This document shows, in pieces, positions 10,137-19,377 of a DNA stretch of 64,000 nt. The position numbers were made by a program, and so were the translations under genes. The notes beneath the pieces are model-generated. The model was not told where the DNA came from. It saw nothing but the letters and a program-made list of their open reading frames with translations, and made no database searches. This DNA comes from JAWVFM01 sp963823245. Its GTDB lineage: Bacteria; Actinomycetota; Thermoleophilia; Solirubrobacterales; 70-9. Position 1 is the stretch's first letter; each line of letters begins with the position of its first letter. The DNA lies in contig CAWGKQ010000006.1 of the NCBI GenBank assembly GCA_963823245.1, positions 124,001-188,000 of the forward strand. The letters run 5' to 3'.

Positions 10137-11864
10137 GTGATGGAGCGCGCCCCGCTGGCCCCCCGACCGGGCGGCTCGGACGCGCTTCGCATCGGCGTGC
10201 TGGCCAGCCAGGGCGATTTCGCCGCGCACGCCCGGATGCTGGAGGCCATCGGCGCGGAGGGGGTCGAGGTCCGCACCGCGAACGAGCTCGAGGACGTCGC
10301 TGCACTCGTGATTCCCGGCGGCGAGTCGACCACGATCTCGAAGGCGATCGAGCGGGACGCCCTCGGGGAGCCGATCCGGGCGCTGGCCGCCAGCGGGAGA
10401 CCGATCCTCGGTACCTGCGCGGGAATGATCGTGTGCGACCGAGACCACCTGGGCCTGGTGGACGTCGTGGCCAGGCGAAACGCGTTCGGCCGCCAGCTCG
10501 CGAGCTTCGAGGCCGATCTCGCGGTGGCCGGGCTGGGCCCCGAGCCGATGCGCGCGGTCTTCATCCGGGCCCCGTGGATCGAGGAGGTCGGCCCGGACGT
10601 ACAGGTGCTCGCCGAGGTCGACGGCCATCCCGTCGCCGTCCGCGAGGGCCGGATCGTCCTCGTGGCCTTCCACCCCGAGCTTGCCGACGACGCGCGCCTG
10701 CATGCCCTCCTGATGGCGATGGCGCGCTCGGCCGAGCAGGCCGGCGTCGAAAGGTCACTCGTGAGGGACCCAAGGGTCGCCAACCTGGCGAAGATCCTCG
10801 TCGGCTACTCGCTCGAGATCAGGGACGGCGAGACCTGCCTGATCGAGGGTCCTGCGGCCGGTGAGCCGCTCATCGCCGCCGCGTACGAGGAGGTCCTGGC
10901 GGCCGGCGGCCACCCGGTCGTCGCGATGTCGTTCCAGGGACAGGGGGCGGCCTACCTGAAGGGCGCCTCGGACGCCCAGCTCGAGTGGATCTCGCCGGTT
11001 TCCCGCTGGGCCGCGAACGAGGCCGACTGCCGTATCGCGATCGGCGCCGACACGAACACGCGCGAGCTCTCGAGCGTGGCGCCGGACCGCCAGGCGAAGC
11101 GGCGCACGGCGACGCGGGAGCTGCTCGAGGCCACGATGCGCCGCTCGGCCGACGGCGGCCACCGCTGGGTGTACACGCTGTTCCCGACCAACGCCTACGC
11201 CTCCGACGCCGAGATGAGCCTGCGCGAGTTCGAGGACTTCTACTTCCACGCATGCCTCGCCGACGACCCCGATCCGCTCACGGCGTGGAGGCGCGCATCG
11301 GCAGAGTGCGAGCGCCTGGCGGAGTGGATCAACGGCCGCAGCGAGGTCCACGTGGTCGCCGAGGGCACCGACATCAGGCTCGGCGTCGAGGGGCGGAAGT
11401 TCATCCCCTGCGTGGGCGACCGCAACATGCCCGACGGCGAGTTCTTCACGGGCCCGATCGAGGACGCCGTCGATGGCGTCGTCTCGTTCGACCTTCCCTC
11501 CATGATCGCCGGCCGCGAGGTCGCCGGCGTCCGCCTTCGCTTCGAGGCCGGGCGGATCGTCGACGCCGGCGCGGAGCGAGGAGAGGGGTTCCTGATCGAG
11601 TCGCTCGACTCAGACGACGGGGCCCGCCGCCTCGGCGAGCTGGGCATCGGGACCAACTACGGGATCGACCGAGGAACCCGCGACGTGTTGCTGGACGAGA
11701 AGATCGGGGGCACGGTCCACATGGCGATCGGCGCGAGCTATCCGGAGACGGGCGGGAAGAACGAGAGCGCGATCCACTACGACATGGTCTGCGACCTGCG
11801 CCGCGGCGGCCGCATCGAGGTGGACGGCGAGCTGCTCCAGGAAGACGGGAGGTTCTGTGTATGA
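10137..11864 (+). CDS. pdxT: PdxT glutaminase fused in frame to M29 aminopeptidase (fusion possibly artefactual)
   Basis: 575 aa in one frame. Residues 16-205 are PdxT, the class I glutaminase that feeds ammonia to PdxS: PGGEST, nucleophile Cys94 in GTCAGM, and His179/Glu181 in FHPEL. Residues from about 209 on are an M29 (AmpS/AmpT) metallo-aminopeptidase with its metal ligands visible in NMPDGEFFTGP, LGELGIGTN, GGTVHMAIG and AIHYDM. Between the halves lies GAAAGG, 6 nt, then GTGAGG at 10761. Removing one base of GAAAGG would make pdxT end at the TGA at 10762-10764, overlapping the aminopeptidase GTG, which is the standard arrangement of this genome. Both halves are certain; the fusion is not. 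Confidence 0.85.
   Translation: MMERAPLAPRPGGSDALRIGVLASQGDFAAHARMLEAIGAEGVEVRTANELEDVAALVIPGGESTTISKAIERDALGEPIRALAASGRPILGTCAGMIVCDRDHLGLVDVVARRNAFGRQLASFEADLAVAGLGPEPMRAVFIRAPWIEEVGPDVQVLAEVDGHPVAVREGRIVLVAFHPELADDARLHALLMAMARSAEQAGVERSLVRDPRVANLAKILVGYSLEIRDGETCLIEGPAAGEPLIAAAYEEVLAAGGHPVVAMSFQGQGAAYLKGASDAQLEWISPVSRWAANEADCRIAIGADTNTRELSSVAPDRQAKRRTATRELLEATMRRSADGGHRWVYTLFPTNAYASDAEMSLREFEDFYFHACLADDPDPLTAWRRASAECERLAEWINGRSEVHVVAEGTDIRLGVEGRKFIPCVGDRNMPDGEFFTGPIEDAVDGVVSFDLPSMIAGREVAGVRLRFEAGRIVDAGAERGEGFLIESLDSDDGARRLGELGIGTNYGIDRGTRDVLLDEKIGGTVHMAIGASYPETGGKNESAIHYDMVCDLRRGGRIEVDGELLQEDGRFCV
10748..10764 (+). other. Likely true pdxT / aminopeptidase gene boundary
   Basis: GAAAGG, 6 nt and GTGA form a ribosome binding site plus an overlapping stop/start, if one extra base is present just upstream. 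Inference from the many +1 errors elsewhere in the left part. Confidence 0.45.
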
Positions 11865-11945
11865 GGGGCTTTGCCCCGAAAGAGGCGTGTAAGGCCGCCG
11901 GGAGGCGGCCGCAGAAGATTTGCGTCTGAACCCGGGCAGGCCGGT

Positions 11946-11970
11946 AACCGGGCGTCCCGCCGCCCGGTTT
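11946..11970 (+). terminator. Hairpin terminator after the aminopeptidase gene
   Basis: A 9-bp stem (AACCGGGCG / CGCCCGGTT) with a 6-nt loop followed by a short T run. The rest of the 240-nt gap to yebC shows no supportable gene. Confidence 0.5.
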
Positions 11971-12094
11971 CCGGCCACTCGGCATCCCATAGCTCCTAGG
12001 CATGACCGCCGCACGACTGTCGGCGACTAGTTGCCTGGGTCCCGGTCGCTTTAACAGCGCCGGTCGCTGAAAGTTGCGGTTCGCCGAGCGGACG

Positions 12095-12100
12095 TAACAT
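12095..12100 (+). promoter_or_regulatory. -10 box (TAACAT) of yebC
   Basis: TAACAT ends 7 nt before the ATG at 12108; a TTGCGG element lies about 15 nt upstream as a possible -35. Confidence 0.5.
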
Positions 12101-12107
12101 CAGGCCC

Positions 12108-12857
12108 ATGTCCGGCCATTCCAAGTGGGCGTCGATCAAGCACAAGAAGGCGGTCACCGACGCACGCCGCGGCCAGCTCTTCACCAAGCTCGCGCGCGCG
12201 ATCTCCGTCGCCGCGCGCGAGGGCGGGGGGGACCCGGAGGCCAACTACACGCTGGCGGCGGCGATCGAGAAGGCGCGCGGCTACTCGATGCCGAAGGAGA
12301 ACATCCAGCGCGCGATCGATCGTGGAACGGGCGCGGGCGCGGACGGCGAGCAGATCGAGCGCGTTATCTACGAGGGCTACGGCCCCGGCGGCGCGGCGAT
12401 ACTGGTCGAGGCGCTCACCGACAACCGCAACCGCACGGGCGCCGACGTCCGTCACCTCTTCGACAAGCACGGTGGCAACCTGGGCGAGCCCGGATCGGTG
12501 GCCTGGGTCTTCGAGAAGCGAGGCGTGGTGACCGTCGACGCAGACCGCTACTCGGAGGACGATCTCCTCGTCGCGGTGGACGCCGGGGCGGACGACGTCG
12601 CGGCCGACGGCGACATCCTCAAGGTCACGAGCGATCCAGCGAACCTCGCCGCTGTGCGAGAGGCCCTCACCGCGGGCGGCGTCGAGGTCGACTCGGCGGA
12701 GATCGCAATGGAGCCCAAGTCGACGGTCGAGGTGGGGGAGGGCGAGGCGCGTCGCCTCCTGGCGCTCGTCGAGGCGCTCGACGAGCTCGACGACGTGGAG
12801 GCCGTGCACGCGAACTTCGACGTTGCGGACGAGATCCTGGAGCAGGTCGCGGGCTGA
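12108..12857 (+). CDS. yebC: YebC/PmpR/TACO1 family protein
   Basis: 249 aa, full length, with the family start MSGHSKWASIKHKKAVTDARRGQLF and conserved NIQRAIDRGTG and YEGYGPGG. Members act as transcriptional regulators or help translating ribosomes through difficult stretches; which applies here cannot be read from sequence. It stands directly before ruvCAB, the usual actinobacterial order. Confidence 0.95.
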   Translation: MSGHSKWASIKHKKAVTDARRGQLFTKLARAISVAAREGGGDPEANYTLAAAIEKARGYSMPKENIQRAIDRGTGAGADGEQIERVIYEGYGPGGAAILVEALTDNRNRTGADVRHLFDKHGGNLGEPGSVAWVFEKRGVVTVDADRYSEDDLLVAVDAGADDVAADGDILKVTSDPANLAAVREALTAGGVEVDSAEIAMEPKSTVEVGEGEARRLLALVEALDELDDVEAVHANFDVADEILEQVAG

Positions 12858-12907
12858 CTCACGCGCCCGGAAAGAGGCATCCGGGGGCGGGTCCAGAATC
12901 ACTACGC

Positions 12908-13423
12908 ATGATCGTCGTCATGGGCATCGACCCGGGCGTCGCCAACACGGGCTTCGGCGTCGTCCGCGTCGCGGGCAGCCGCATGAGCGCCATCGACGGC
13001 GGCGTCGTCGAGTCGTCGGCCGACGAGCCTGCGGCCAATCGGCTCGTTCGGATCCACTCGGCTCTCGAGGAGCTGATCCGCTGGCACGAGCCGGTCGCGG
13101 TGGCCCTCGAGGAGGTCTACTTCGGGAAGAACGTGCGCTCGGCGATCGCCGTCGGCCAGTCCCGCGGCGTCGCGATGCTGGCGGCCGCCCAGCGCGGGAT
13201 TCCGTGCTTCGACTACAGCCCGCAGGCGGTGAAGATGTCCGTCTGCGGCTCGGGCTCGGCGGCGAAGCGCCAGGTACAGCGCATGGTGGGCGCGCTCCTG
13301 GGGCTACCGCGCGCCCCCGCCTCCGACCACGCGGCCGACGCTCTCGCGATCGCGGTCTGCCACGCGAGCCACTCGGGGGCCGACCGCGCCGTCGCGGCCG
13401 CGCTCGCGGGGGCCGCCACGTGA
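12908..13423 (+). CDS. ruvC: Crossover junction endodeoxyribonuclease RuvC
   Basis: 171 aa. It resolves Holliday junctions as a dimer, guided by RuvAB. The RNase H-like catalytic acids are present: Asp8 in GIDPG, Glu68/Glu69 in ALEEVYFG, and Asp140 and Asp144 in SDHAADALAIA. The ATG at 12908 begins IVVMGIDPG. The stop overlaps the ruvA start (GTGA at 13420). Confidence 0.95.
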   Translation: MIVVMGIDPGVANTGFGVVRVAGSRMSAIDGGVVESSADEPAANRLVRIHSALEELIRWHEPVAVALEEVYFGKNVRSAIAVGQSRGVAMLAAAQRGIPCFDYSPQAVKMSVCGSGSAAKRQVQRMVGALLGLPRAPASDHAADALAIAVCHASHSGADRAVAAALAGAAT

Positions 13424-14016
13424 TCGCCTCGGTCAGCGGCGAGGTGCTCGAGAGGCGCCCGGACCACGTCGTGGTCGAGTGCGCCGGCGTCGGGTACCGG
13501 CTCACGGTCTCCGGTGAGACGCTTCGCTCCGTTCCCGCCGTCGGGAAGACGGTGAGCCTCCACGCTCACCTCGTCGCCCGCGACGATTCCCTCGCCCTGT
13601 ACGGATTCGCGAGCCAGGAGGAGCGCGACCTCTTCCTGAGCCTGACCTCCGTGGCGGGCATCGGCCCGAAGGTCGCGATCGCCATCCTCTCCGGGGGCTC
13701 ACCACGCGACCTCCTGCGCGCCATCGCCGCCGGCGACGCGAAGCGATTCCAGGCCGCACCGGGCGTCGGGAAGCGCACGGCCGAGCGGCTCATCGTCGAG
13801 CTTCGCGAGAAGGTCGCGGGCGAGCTCTCAACGGAGATCGCCGCATCCGGCCCGGCCGGCGACGAGGACGAGCGAATCCTCGCCCGCGAGGGCCTCGTGA
13901 ACCTGGGCTTCGAGCTGGCCGAGGCTGAGCGGCTGCTGATCGACGCGGACGGAAGCACGCCCGAGGAGTTGATCTCGGCCGCGCTGCGCCGAGCGGGCCA
14001 GGGGGCGCGCTCGTGA
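13420..14016 (+). CDS. ruvA: Holliday junction branch migration protein RuvA
   Basis: 198 aa. It binds the four-way junction and loads RuvB. The N-terminal OB fold (IASVSGEVLERRPDHVVVECAGVGYR), two helix-hairpin-helix motifs (TSVAGIGPKVAIAILSG, APGVGKRTAERLIVELREK) and the C-terminal RuvB-binding helices are all present. GTG start overlapping the ruvC stop; its own stop overlaps the ruvB start. Confidence 0.95.
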   Translation: MIASVSGEVLERRPDHVVVECAGVGYRLTVSGETLRSVPAVGKTVSLHAHLVARDDSLALYGFASQEERDLFLSLTSVAGIGPKVAIAILSGGSPRDLLRAIAAGDAKRFQAAPGVGKRTAERLIVELREKVAGELSTEIAASGPAGDEDERILAREGLVNLGFELAEAERLLIDADGSTPEELISAALRRAGQGARS

Positions 14017-15065
14017 TCAAGCGCGACCCGGCGATCGAGGGCGCGCTCGAGCCCGACCGCCTCGCCGACCCGAGCCTCGATCGGGGCGAGGAGGACCTCG
14101 ACCGCTCGCTTCGTCCCCAGCGCCTCGCGGACTTCGTGAACCAGGAGCAGGTGACCGGGCAGCTCGGGGTCTTCATCGAGGCGGCGCGGCGGCGCGGCGA
14201 GCCGCTCGACCACGTGCTCCTCGCGGGCCCGCCCGGGCTCGGCAAGACCTCCCTCGCGTACATCATCGCCGGGGAGCTCGAGGCCGAGGTGGTGCAGACG
14301 GCGGGGCCCGCACTCGAGCGCAAGGCCGACATCGCGGCGTTCCTGACCGGGCTCGAGCCGGGGTCGGTCTTCTTCATCGACGAGATCCACCGCCTGAACC
14401 GGGCGATCGAGGAGACGCTCTACCCGGCGATGGAGGACCGGCGCCTGCCGGTCGTCCTCGGGCAAGGAGCGGGAGCCCGGACCGTCACCCTCGACCTGCC
14501 GCCCTTCACGCTCGTCGGAGCGACCACCCGCACAGGCCTGCTGACGACGCCGCTCCGCGACCGCTTCGGCGTCTGCCATCGCCTCGAGCACTACGGCGCC
14601 GAGCACCTGGCGCAGATCGTGCGCCGCTCCGCGGGGATCCTCGGGGTCGAGGTCGAAGCGGCCGGTGAGCGGGCGATCGCCGAGCGCTCCCGAGGCACGC
14701 CGAGGGTCGCGAACCGCCTGCTTCGCCGGGTGCGCGATTTCGCCGAGGTCCGCGGCACGGGCGTGATCACGGCTGACGTAGCTCGTGAGGGGCTCGGGAT
14801 GCTCGAGGTCGACGAGGCGGGACTCGATCGCCACGATCGCACGATCCTCGACACCATCGGGCGCAAGTTTTCGGGCGGCCCGGTGGGCCTCTCGACGCTC
14901 GCCGCCGCCGTCGACGAGGAGACCGACACGATCGAGGACGTCTACGAGCCGTACCTGCTCCAGCAGGGCTTGATCAAGCGGACGCCCCGCGGCCGCGTGC
15001 TCACCGAACGCGGCTTCGAGCACCTCGGGCTCGAGCTGCCAAGCGGGGCTGCAAGCCTCTTCTGA
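14013..15065 (+). CDS. ruvB: Holliday junction branch migration ATPase RuvB
   Basis: 350 aa hexameric AAA+ motor. Walker A (AGPPGLGKTS), Walker B (FFIDEIHR), sensor region (VGATTRTGLLTTPLRDRFG), and a C-terminal winged helix ending in the GLIKRTPRGRVLTERGFEHLG signature. The GTG start overlaps the ruvA stop. The N-terminus is about 25 residues longer than the shortest homologs. Confidence 0.95.
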   Translation: MIKRDPAIEGALEPDRLADPSLDRGEEDLDRSLRPQRLADFVNQEQVTGQLGVFIEAARRRGEPLDHVLLAGPPGLGKTSLAYIIAGELEAEVVQTAGPALERKADIAAFLTGLEPGSVFFIDEIHRLNRAIEETLYPAMEDRRLPVVLGQGAGARTVTLDLPPFTLVGATTRTGLLTTPLRDRFGVCHRLEHYGAEHLAQIVRRSAGILGVEVEAAGERAIAERSRGTPRVANRLLRRVRDFAEVRGTGVITADVAREGLGMLEVDEAGLDRHDRTILDTIGRKFSGGPVGLSTLAAAVDEETDTIEDVYEPYLLQQGLIKRTPRGRVLTERGFEHLGLELPSGAASLF

Positions 15066-15104
15066 GCGGCCGACCCGAGGCCGGGGTCTCGCTAGGCTTT
15101 CGGC

Positions 15105-15590
15105 GTGCCCTTCTTCATCTGCCCGAATTGCGGGAACCGGGAGCTGTCGGGCGAGCGGACCGCTGGACTTTCGGCCCGCCCGAAGGGGTGCTCGAAGTGC
15201 GGCTTCGGCTTTCTGTTCGAGCTGCTCGACGACTACTACCCGGCGCCCGGCGCCGCCTTCTTCACCTGTGACCACGAGGGCCGCGTCCTCGACGTCGGCA
15301 AGAACGGCTTCGAGCTGACGGGGCTGCGCGACGAGGACGTGATCGGCCGCCCCGTGAGGGACGTCCTCGGGCTCGAGTGGGTCGACAAGGGTGACGGTGG
15401 CGAGTCCGCCGACACCAACGACGACGGCGTGACCGACCCGATCGAGACCACGCTCGAATGGGGGGTGCGCTCCCTGGGCAAGCAGGTGTCGGTGAACGCC
15501 GAGGGAGACCTTCCTGCCGAGGCCGTCGCGGACCTCTTTCCCGCCTACGACGACGACGGCGGGCTCCTGCTCGTCCTGACGCCGAAGTAG
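15105..15590 (+). CDS. Zinc-ribbon plus PAS-like small protein
   Basis: 161 aa. The N-terminus holds a zinc ribbon with CPNC (residues 6-9) and CSKC (about 31-34). It is followed by a PAS-like segment (GAAFFTCDHEGRVLDVGKNGFELTGLRDEDVIGR) and an acidic C-terminal stretch. There is no kinase, GGDEF or HTH domain, so it would be a lone sensor or adaptor. TAGGCT lies just before the GTG (leaderless). The function is unknown; its place between ruvB and secDF does not explain it. Confidence 0.7.
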   Translation: MPFFICPNCGNRELSGERTAGLSARPKGCSKCGFGFLFELLDDYYPAPGAAFFTCDHEGRVLDVGKNGFELTGLRDEDVIGRPVRDVLGLEWVDKGDGGESADTNDDGVTDPIETTLEWGVRSLGKQVSVNAEGDLPAEAVADLFPAYDDDGGLLLVLTPK

Positions 15591-15630
15591 GCGCTCCTCC
15601 CGTGGGGTCCGAACCGAAGGGACGCCGCTA

Positions 15631-18534
15631 GTGGGCGGCAGGCGGCGAAACCTCTTCGTCCTGCTCATCGTGGCGGCGCTGTGCCTCGCCTCCGGCCTCG
15701 TGGTCGCGAGCCAGCAAACCAAGCTCGGACTCGACCTGTCAGGAGGAACCGAGCTCGTCTACCAGGCACGCCCGACGCCGCAGACGCCAGAGGTGACGCC
15801 CGACGCGATGGACCGAGCCATCGAGGTGATCCGCCGCAAGATCGACTCGTTCGGCGTGTCGGAACCCGAGATCTCGCGCCTCGGGAGCACGCAGCTCGTC
15901 GTCGGTCTCCCGAACGTCCAGAACACCGGCCAGGCGATCCAGCAGATCGGCAAGACATCTCAGCTCCACCTCTACGACTTCGAGGCGAATGTCGTCCCGA
16001 ACCCCCAGCAGAAGTCGGCGCCGAAGGACCCGACCAAGACGCCCGACCCGAACCCGAACGTCTACGCGTTCCCCAACCTCTTCACGGCCGTCAACTTCGC
16101 CTCGACCCAGAAGCCGTCGTGCCCGCACAACGAGTGCACGACGACAGGGCCGACCTACTACCTGTTCGACAAGCGCTCGCACCGGCTCATCTCGGGGCCT
16201 GCGGAGCGGCGGAGCGACCTGTTCCTTCAGCTGAAGAACGAGAAGCAGCCGCCCGGCTCGGTCGTCATCACCGTTCCCCGCGGAACGACCGTGGTCGCCA
16301 ACCCGTCGAAGCCCAGCGTCGACCTCAGCGTCAAGGACCTCGCGGGCGGCCCGCAGTTCGTTCTGCGCGACGCGGCGGCCCTGTCGGGAACCGACATCTC
16401 GAGCCCACAGCAGAACTTCGACCCGGTCACCAACCAGCCGAACGTGACCTACGACTTCAGCTCCGACTCCGCTCAGTCGGAGTTTCAGAAGGTCACCGCC
16501 GCGATCGCGCTGCGCGGCCAGGCGACCGCGCCGCCGGGGATCAGCTCCACCCAGGCCGACCAGTACTCCCAGCACTTCGGGATCGTCCTCGACAACCAGA
16601 TGTTCAGCCTCCCGATCATCAACTTCGTCGAGAACCCGGGAGGGATCGATGGTCGCCAGGGCGCGCAGATCTCGGGCAACTTCACGATCGGCTCCGCGCA
16701 GGACCTGGCGCAGGTTCTCCAGATCGGCGCCCTCCCAGTCGATCTGCAGCTCATCAGCCAAAGCACCGTCTCAGCGAGCCTCGGAGCGCAGGCGCTCCAT
16801 CAGGGCCTCGTCGCGGGCGCGGTGGGCCTCCTGTGCATCGTCCTCTTCCTGATCGCCTACTACCGGCTCCTCGGCCTCGTGGCAGTGGTCGGGCTCGCGA
16901 TCTACGCGCTCTTCTTCTACGCCCTCATCAAGCTCATCCCGATCACCCTCACGCTGCCGGGCATCGCCGGCCTCGTGCTGACGATCGGCGTCGCAGCCGA
17001 CGCGAACATCGTCATCTTCGAGCGAATAAAGGAGGAGGTCCGCGCGGGACGATCCGTCCTCTCGGCGATCTCTCAGGGCTATCGGCGCGGCATCGCGACC
17101 ATCATCGACGCGAACGTCATCACGCTGCTCACGGCGTTCATCCTGTTCGTGCTGGCCACGGCCGGCGTAAAGGGATTCGCGTTCACGCTCGGCGTGGGCA
17201 CGATCGTCTCGCTCTTCACCGCGGTGCTGTTCACGCAGGCGTTCCTCGGCACGTTCGCGCGTTCGCGGGTGCTTCGCTCCCCCGCGGCGCTCGGCGCGCG
17301 CAAGCGCCACTTCGAGTGGAACTTCGACTTCACCGGCGCGAGCAAGTGGTTCTTCTCGATCTCGGGGACGATCCTGGCGATCGGCGCGATCTCGCTCGCG
17401 ACCAGGCAGCTCAACTTCGGCATCGACTTCACCTCCGGTGCGCGGGTCCAGGTGAGCCTCGAGAAGGAGGCGAGCGTCGACCAGGTGCGCTCAGCGCTTT
17501 CCGATGCCGGAGTGCCGGGCACGAGCGCGGCGAAGATCCAATCGATCTCGAACACACAGCTCGGGCCGAACTCCTTCCAGGTCGAGGGCAAGTTCAACTC
17601 GAACGAGGTGAACAAGGGGATCAAGAACGCTCTGGAGAGCAAGTTCGGGATCGCCGGGGGCAGCAACGGCTACAACGGGCAGGTGGTCGGGCCGACGTTC
17701 GGCGCCGAGGTGGCGCGCAGCGCGGTCATCGCGATCATCTTCTCGCTCCTCGTCATCTCGGTCTACATCGCGATCCGGTTCGAGGTGAAGTACGCCGTCC
17801 CGGTGCTGATCGCGCTGGCGCACGACATCCTGATAACGGCGGGCGTGTACTCGATCACTGGCTTCGAGGTGACAAGCGGAACCGTCGCGGCCTTCCTCAC
17901 CATCCTCGGCTATTCGATGTACGACACGATCATCGTCTTCGACCGCGTTCGCGAGAACGTTCCGCGGATGCCGCGGGCGGCGTTCTCGCAGGTCGTGAAC
18001 CGCTCGATGGCCGAGGTTCTCACCAGGTCGCTGATCACGGGTCTCTCCACGGTGTTCCTGGTCACCGTCCTCTACATCTTCGGCGGCACGACCCTGAAGG
18101 ACTTCGCCTTCGCGATGATCGTCGGCGTCCTCTCCGGCGGTTACTCGTCGATCTTCATCGCCTCGCCCGTGCTCACGCACTGGAAGGAGCGCGAGCCCGC
18201 GTACCGCTCACGGCGGGCGCGGATCATGGAGGCCATGGGGCGGGTGCCGACCTTCCCCGAGGAGAACGTGGTGGCGCGCGTCGATGACTCCGACGGGGCC
18301 GGCGAGGCGCCCGCGCCCGCGCGCCCCTCGACGCCCGCGAAGACGGCCACCGCCGCCACGGCGACGAAGCAGCCGCCGCCCGTCGTCGAGGCCGTGGTTG
18401 ACGAGAGCCCGAACGGCGAGGCCGACGGTGCGGGTGAGCCTCCGGTGGAGGCGGCGTCGCGCCCCTCGCGCGCCGAACGCGAGAAGCGCCGCCGCCAGCA
18501 GCGCAGCCGTCGTAAGCATGGGAGGCGCAGGTAG
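15631..18534 (+). CDS. secDF: SecD-SecF fusion protein translocase subunit
   Basis: 967 aa. It uses the proton gradient to pull exported proteins through SecYEG. The SecD half starts with one helix and the LGLDLSGGTELVYQ motif, followed by the periplasmic P1 domain and five helices with GVAADANIVIFERIKEE. The SecF half has LNFGIDFTSGARVQV and ILGYSMYDTIIVFDRVREN. Each half keeps its conserved Asp/Arg. A charged, Ala/Pro-rich tail (about residues 870-967) ending RRKHGRRR is cytoplasmic. Many actinobacteria have separate secD and secF; here they are one chain with no internal start. Confidence 0.95.
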   Translation: MGGRRRNLFVLLIVAALCLASGLVVASQQTKLGLDLSGGTELVYQARPTPQTPEVTPDAMDRAIEVIRRKIDSFGVSEPEISRLGSTQLVVGLPNVQNTGQAIQQIGKTSQLHLYDFEANVVPNPQQKSAPKDPTKTPDPNPNVYAFPNLFTAVNFASTQKPSCPHNECTTTGPTYYLFDKRSHRLISGPAERRSDLFLQLKNEKQPPGSVVITVPRGTTVVANPSKPSVDLSVKDLAGGPQFVLRDAAALSGTDISSPQQNFDPVTNQPNVTYDFSSDSAQSEFQKVTAAIALRGQATAPPGISSTQADQYSQHFGIVLDNQMFSLPIINFVENPGGIDGRQGAQISGNFTIGSAQDLAQVLQIGALPVDLQLISQSTVSASLGAQALHQGLVAGAVGLLCIVLFLIAYYRLLGLVAVVGLAIYALFFYALIKLIPITLTLPGIAGLVLTIGVAADANIVIFERIKEEVRAGRSVLSAISQGYRRGIATIIDANVITLLTAFILFVLATAGVKGFAFTLGVGTIVSLFTAVLFTQAFLGTFARSRVLRSPAALGARKRHFEWNFDFTGASKWFFSISGTILAIGAISLATRQLNFGIDFTSGARVQVSLEKEASVDQVRSALSDAGVPGTSAAKIQSISNTQLGPNSFQVEGKFNSNEVNKGIKNALESKFGIAGGSNGYNGQVVGPTFGAEVARSAVIAIIFSLLVISVYIAIRFEVKYAVPVLIALAHDILITAGVYSITGFEVTSGTVAAFLTILGYSMYDTIIVFDRVRENVPRMPRAAFSQVVNRSMAEVLTRSLITGLSTVFLVTVLYIFGGTTLKDFAFAMIVGVLSGGYSSIFIASPVLTHWKEREPAYRSRRARIMEAMGRVPTFPEENVVARVDDSDGAGEAPAPARPSTPAKTATAATATKQPPPVVEAVVDESPNGEADGAGEPPVEAASRPSRAEREKRRRQQRSRRKHGRRR

Positions 18535-18818
18535 TGGCCGCGCTCGTCTGGTTCGTCGTCGGGATCGCGCTCTGGCACTTCACGGTGTTCGTTCCCGACC
18601 GGTTCTGGGGCGGGATCGTCGGCGCCCTGCTGGGAGCCATCGTCGGCGCGATGCTCACCGGGGCGGCGGCGCAGATCGCATCGGGGAGGACGATCGGCGA
18701 CACCGACCTCGTCACCGTGCTCGTCGCCGTGCCGGGCGCGCTGATCGGCCTCGCGGTCATCTACTTCATCGGCGCCCGCGCTGACGCCCTCGCCGGCATC
18801 GAGCGCACGCAGATCTAG
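18534..18818 (+). CDS. Small membrane protein
   Basis: 94 aa with three hydrophobic helices (ALVWFVVGIALWHFTVFV, GGIVGALLGAIVGAMLTGAAA, VTVLVAVPGALIGLAVIYFIGA). Its GTG shares one base with the secDF stop TAG, so it is coupled to secDF. It is reminiscent of GlsB/YeaQ/YmgE-like membrane proteins in size and Gly pattern, but there is no firm family match. Confidence 0.65.
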   Translation: MAALVWFVVGIALWHFTVFVPDRFWGGIVGALLGAIVGAMLTGAAAQIASGRTIGDTDLVTVLVAVPGALIGLAVIYFIGARADALAGIERTQI

Positions 18819-19317
18819 CGCGCCACCAGCTCGGCCTGGATCTCGGGCGCGTCGCGGAGCGTCTGGAGAACCGTGCAGTAGCGCTCCGTCTTCGCCATCA
18901 GCGAGTCGGGGTCCTCGGCGCTCGCGTCGGGCGCGTCGATCTCGCACCGGAGCCTGATCGCGTCGAAGCCCACATTGGCGTCGCGTGAGACCCCGAGCGT
19001 GCCGCGGAGGTCCAGGTCGCCCTCGACCACCACCTCGATGGCCCGTGCCTCGATCCCCATGGCGGCGGCCACCATCTGGCACGTGACCTGCGCGCACGCG
19101 GCCAGCGCCCCGAGGAGCAGGTCGCCGGAGCAGGCAGCGGTACCGGGTCCGCCGACGCCCACGTGCGCCTCGGCCTCCTGGATCGCGCGCCCGAGGTCGA
19201 CCGAGCAGGCGACCGGCTCGTCGCCCTCGGAGCCGCGAGCGGTCAGGGTGATCCGCGCGGCGCCGGGCTCGGAGCGGTAGCGTCCTTCAGGGGCTTCTGC
19301 GTCTCTCTCAAGTCCAT
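18815..19317 (-). CDS. OsmC-family protein (N-terminal frameshift)
   Basis: OsmC/Ohr fold, whose members reduce organic hydroperoxides through two Cys. Conserved: GVGGPGTAACSGDLLLGALAACAQVTCQMVA and the C-terminal TERYCTVLQTLRD. The open frame as written starts only at the GTG at 19162. Inserting one C near 19283 joins MDLRETQKPLKD to RYRSEPGAARITLTARG, the normal family N-terminus, and gives about 167 aa from the ATG at 19317. A -10-like TAGCCT lies 6 nt before that ATG. The 3' end overlaps the end of the upstream convergent gene by 4 nt. Confidence 0.75.
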
Positions 19318-19377
19318 GGCGTCAGGCTAACGCCGCCTGGGGGCGATTCCGTCCGGTCCGCCTCCTTAGCTGGTGGC

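Noticed and set aside
12002..12070. A 22-codon open frame starting ATGACC just after a TAGCTC/TAGGC stretch
   Set aside because: Short, no conserved pattern, and the region is the yebC promoter gap; chance is likely.
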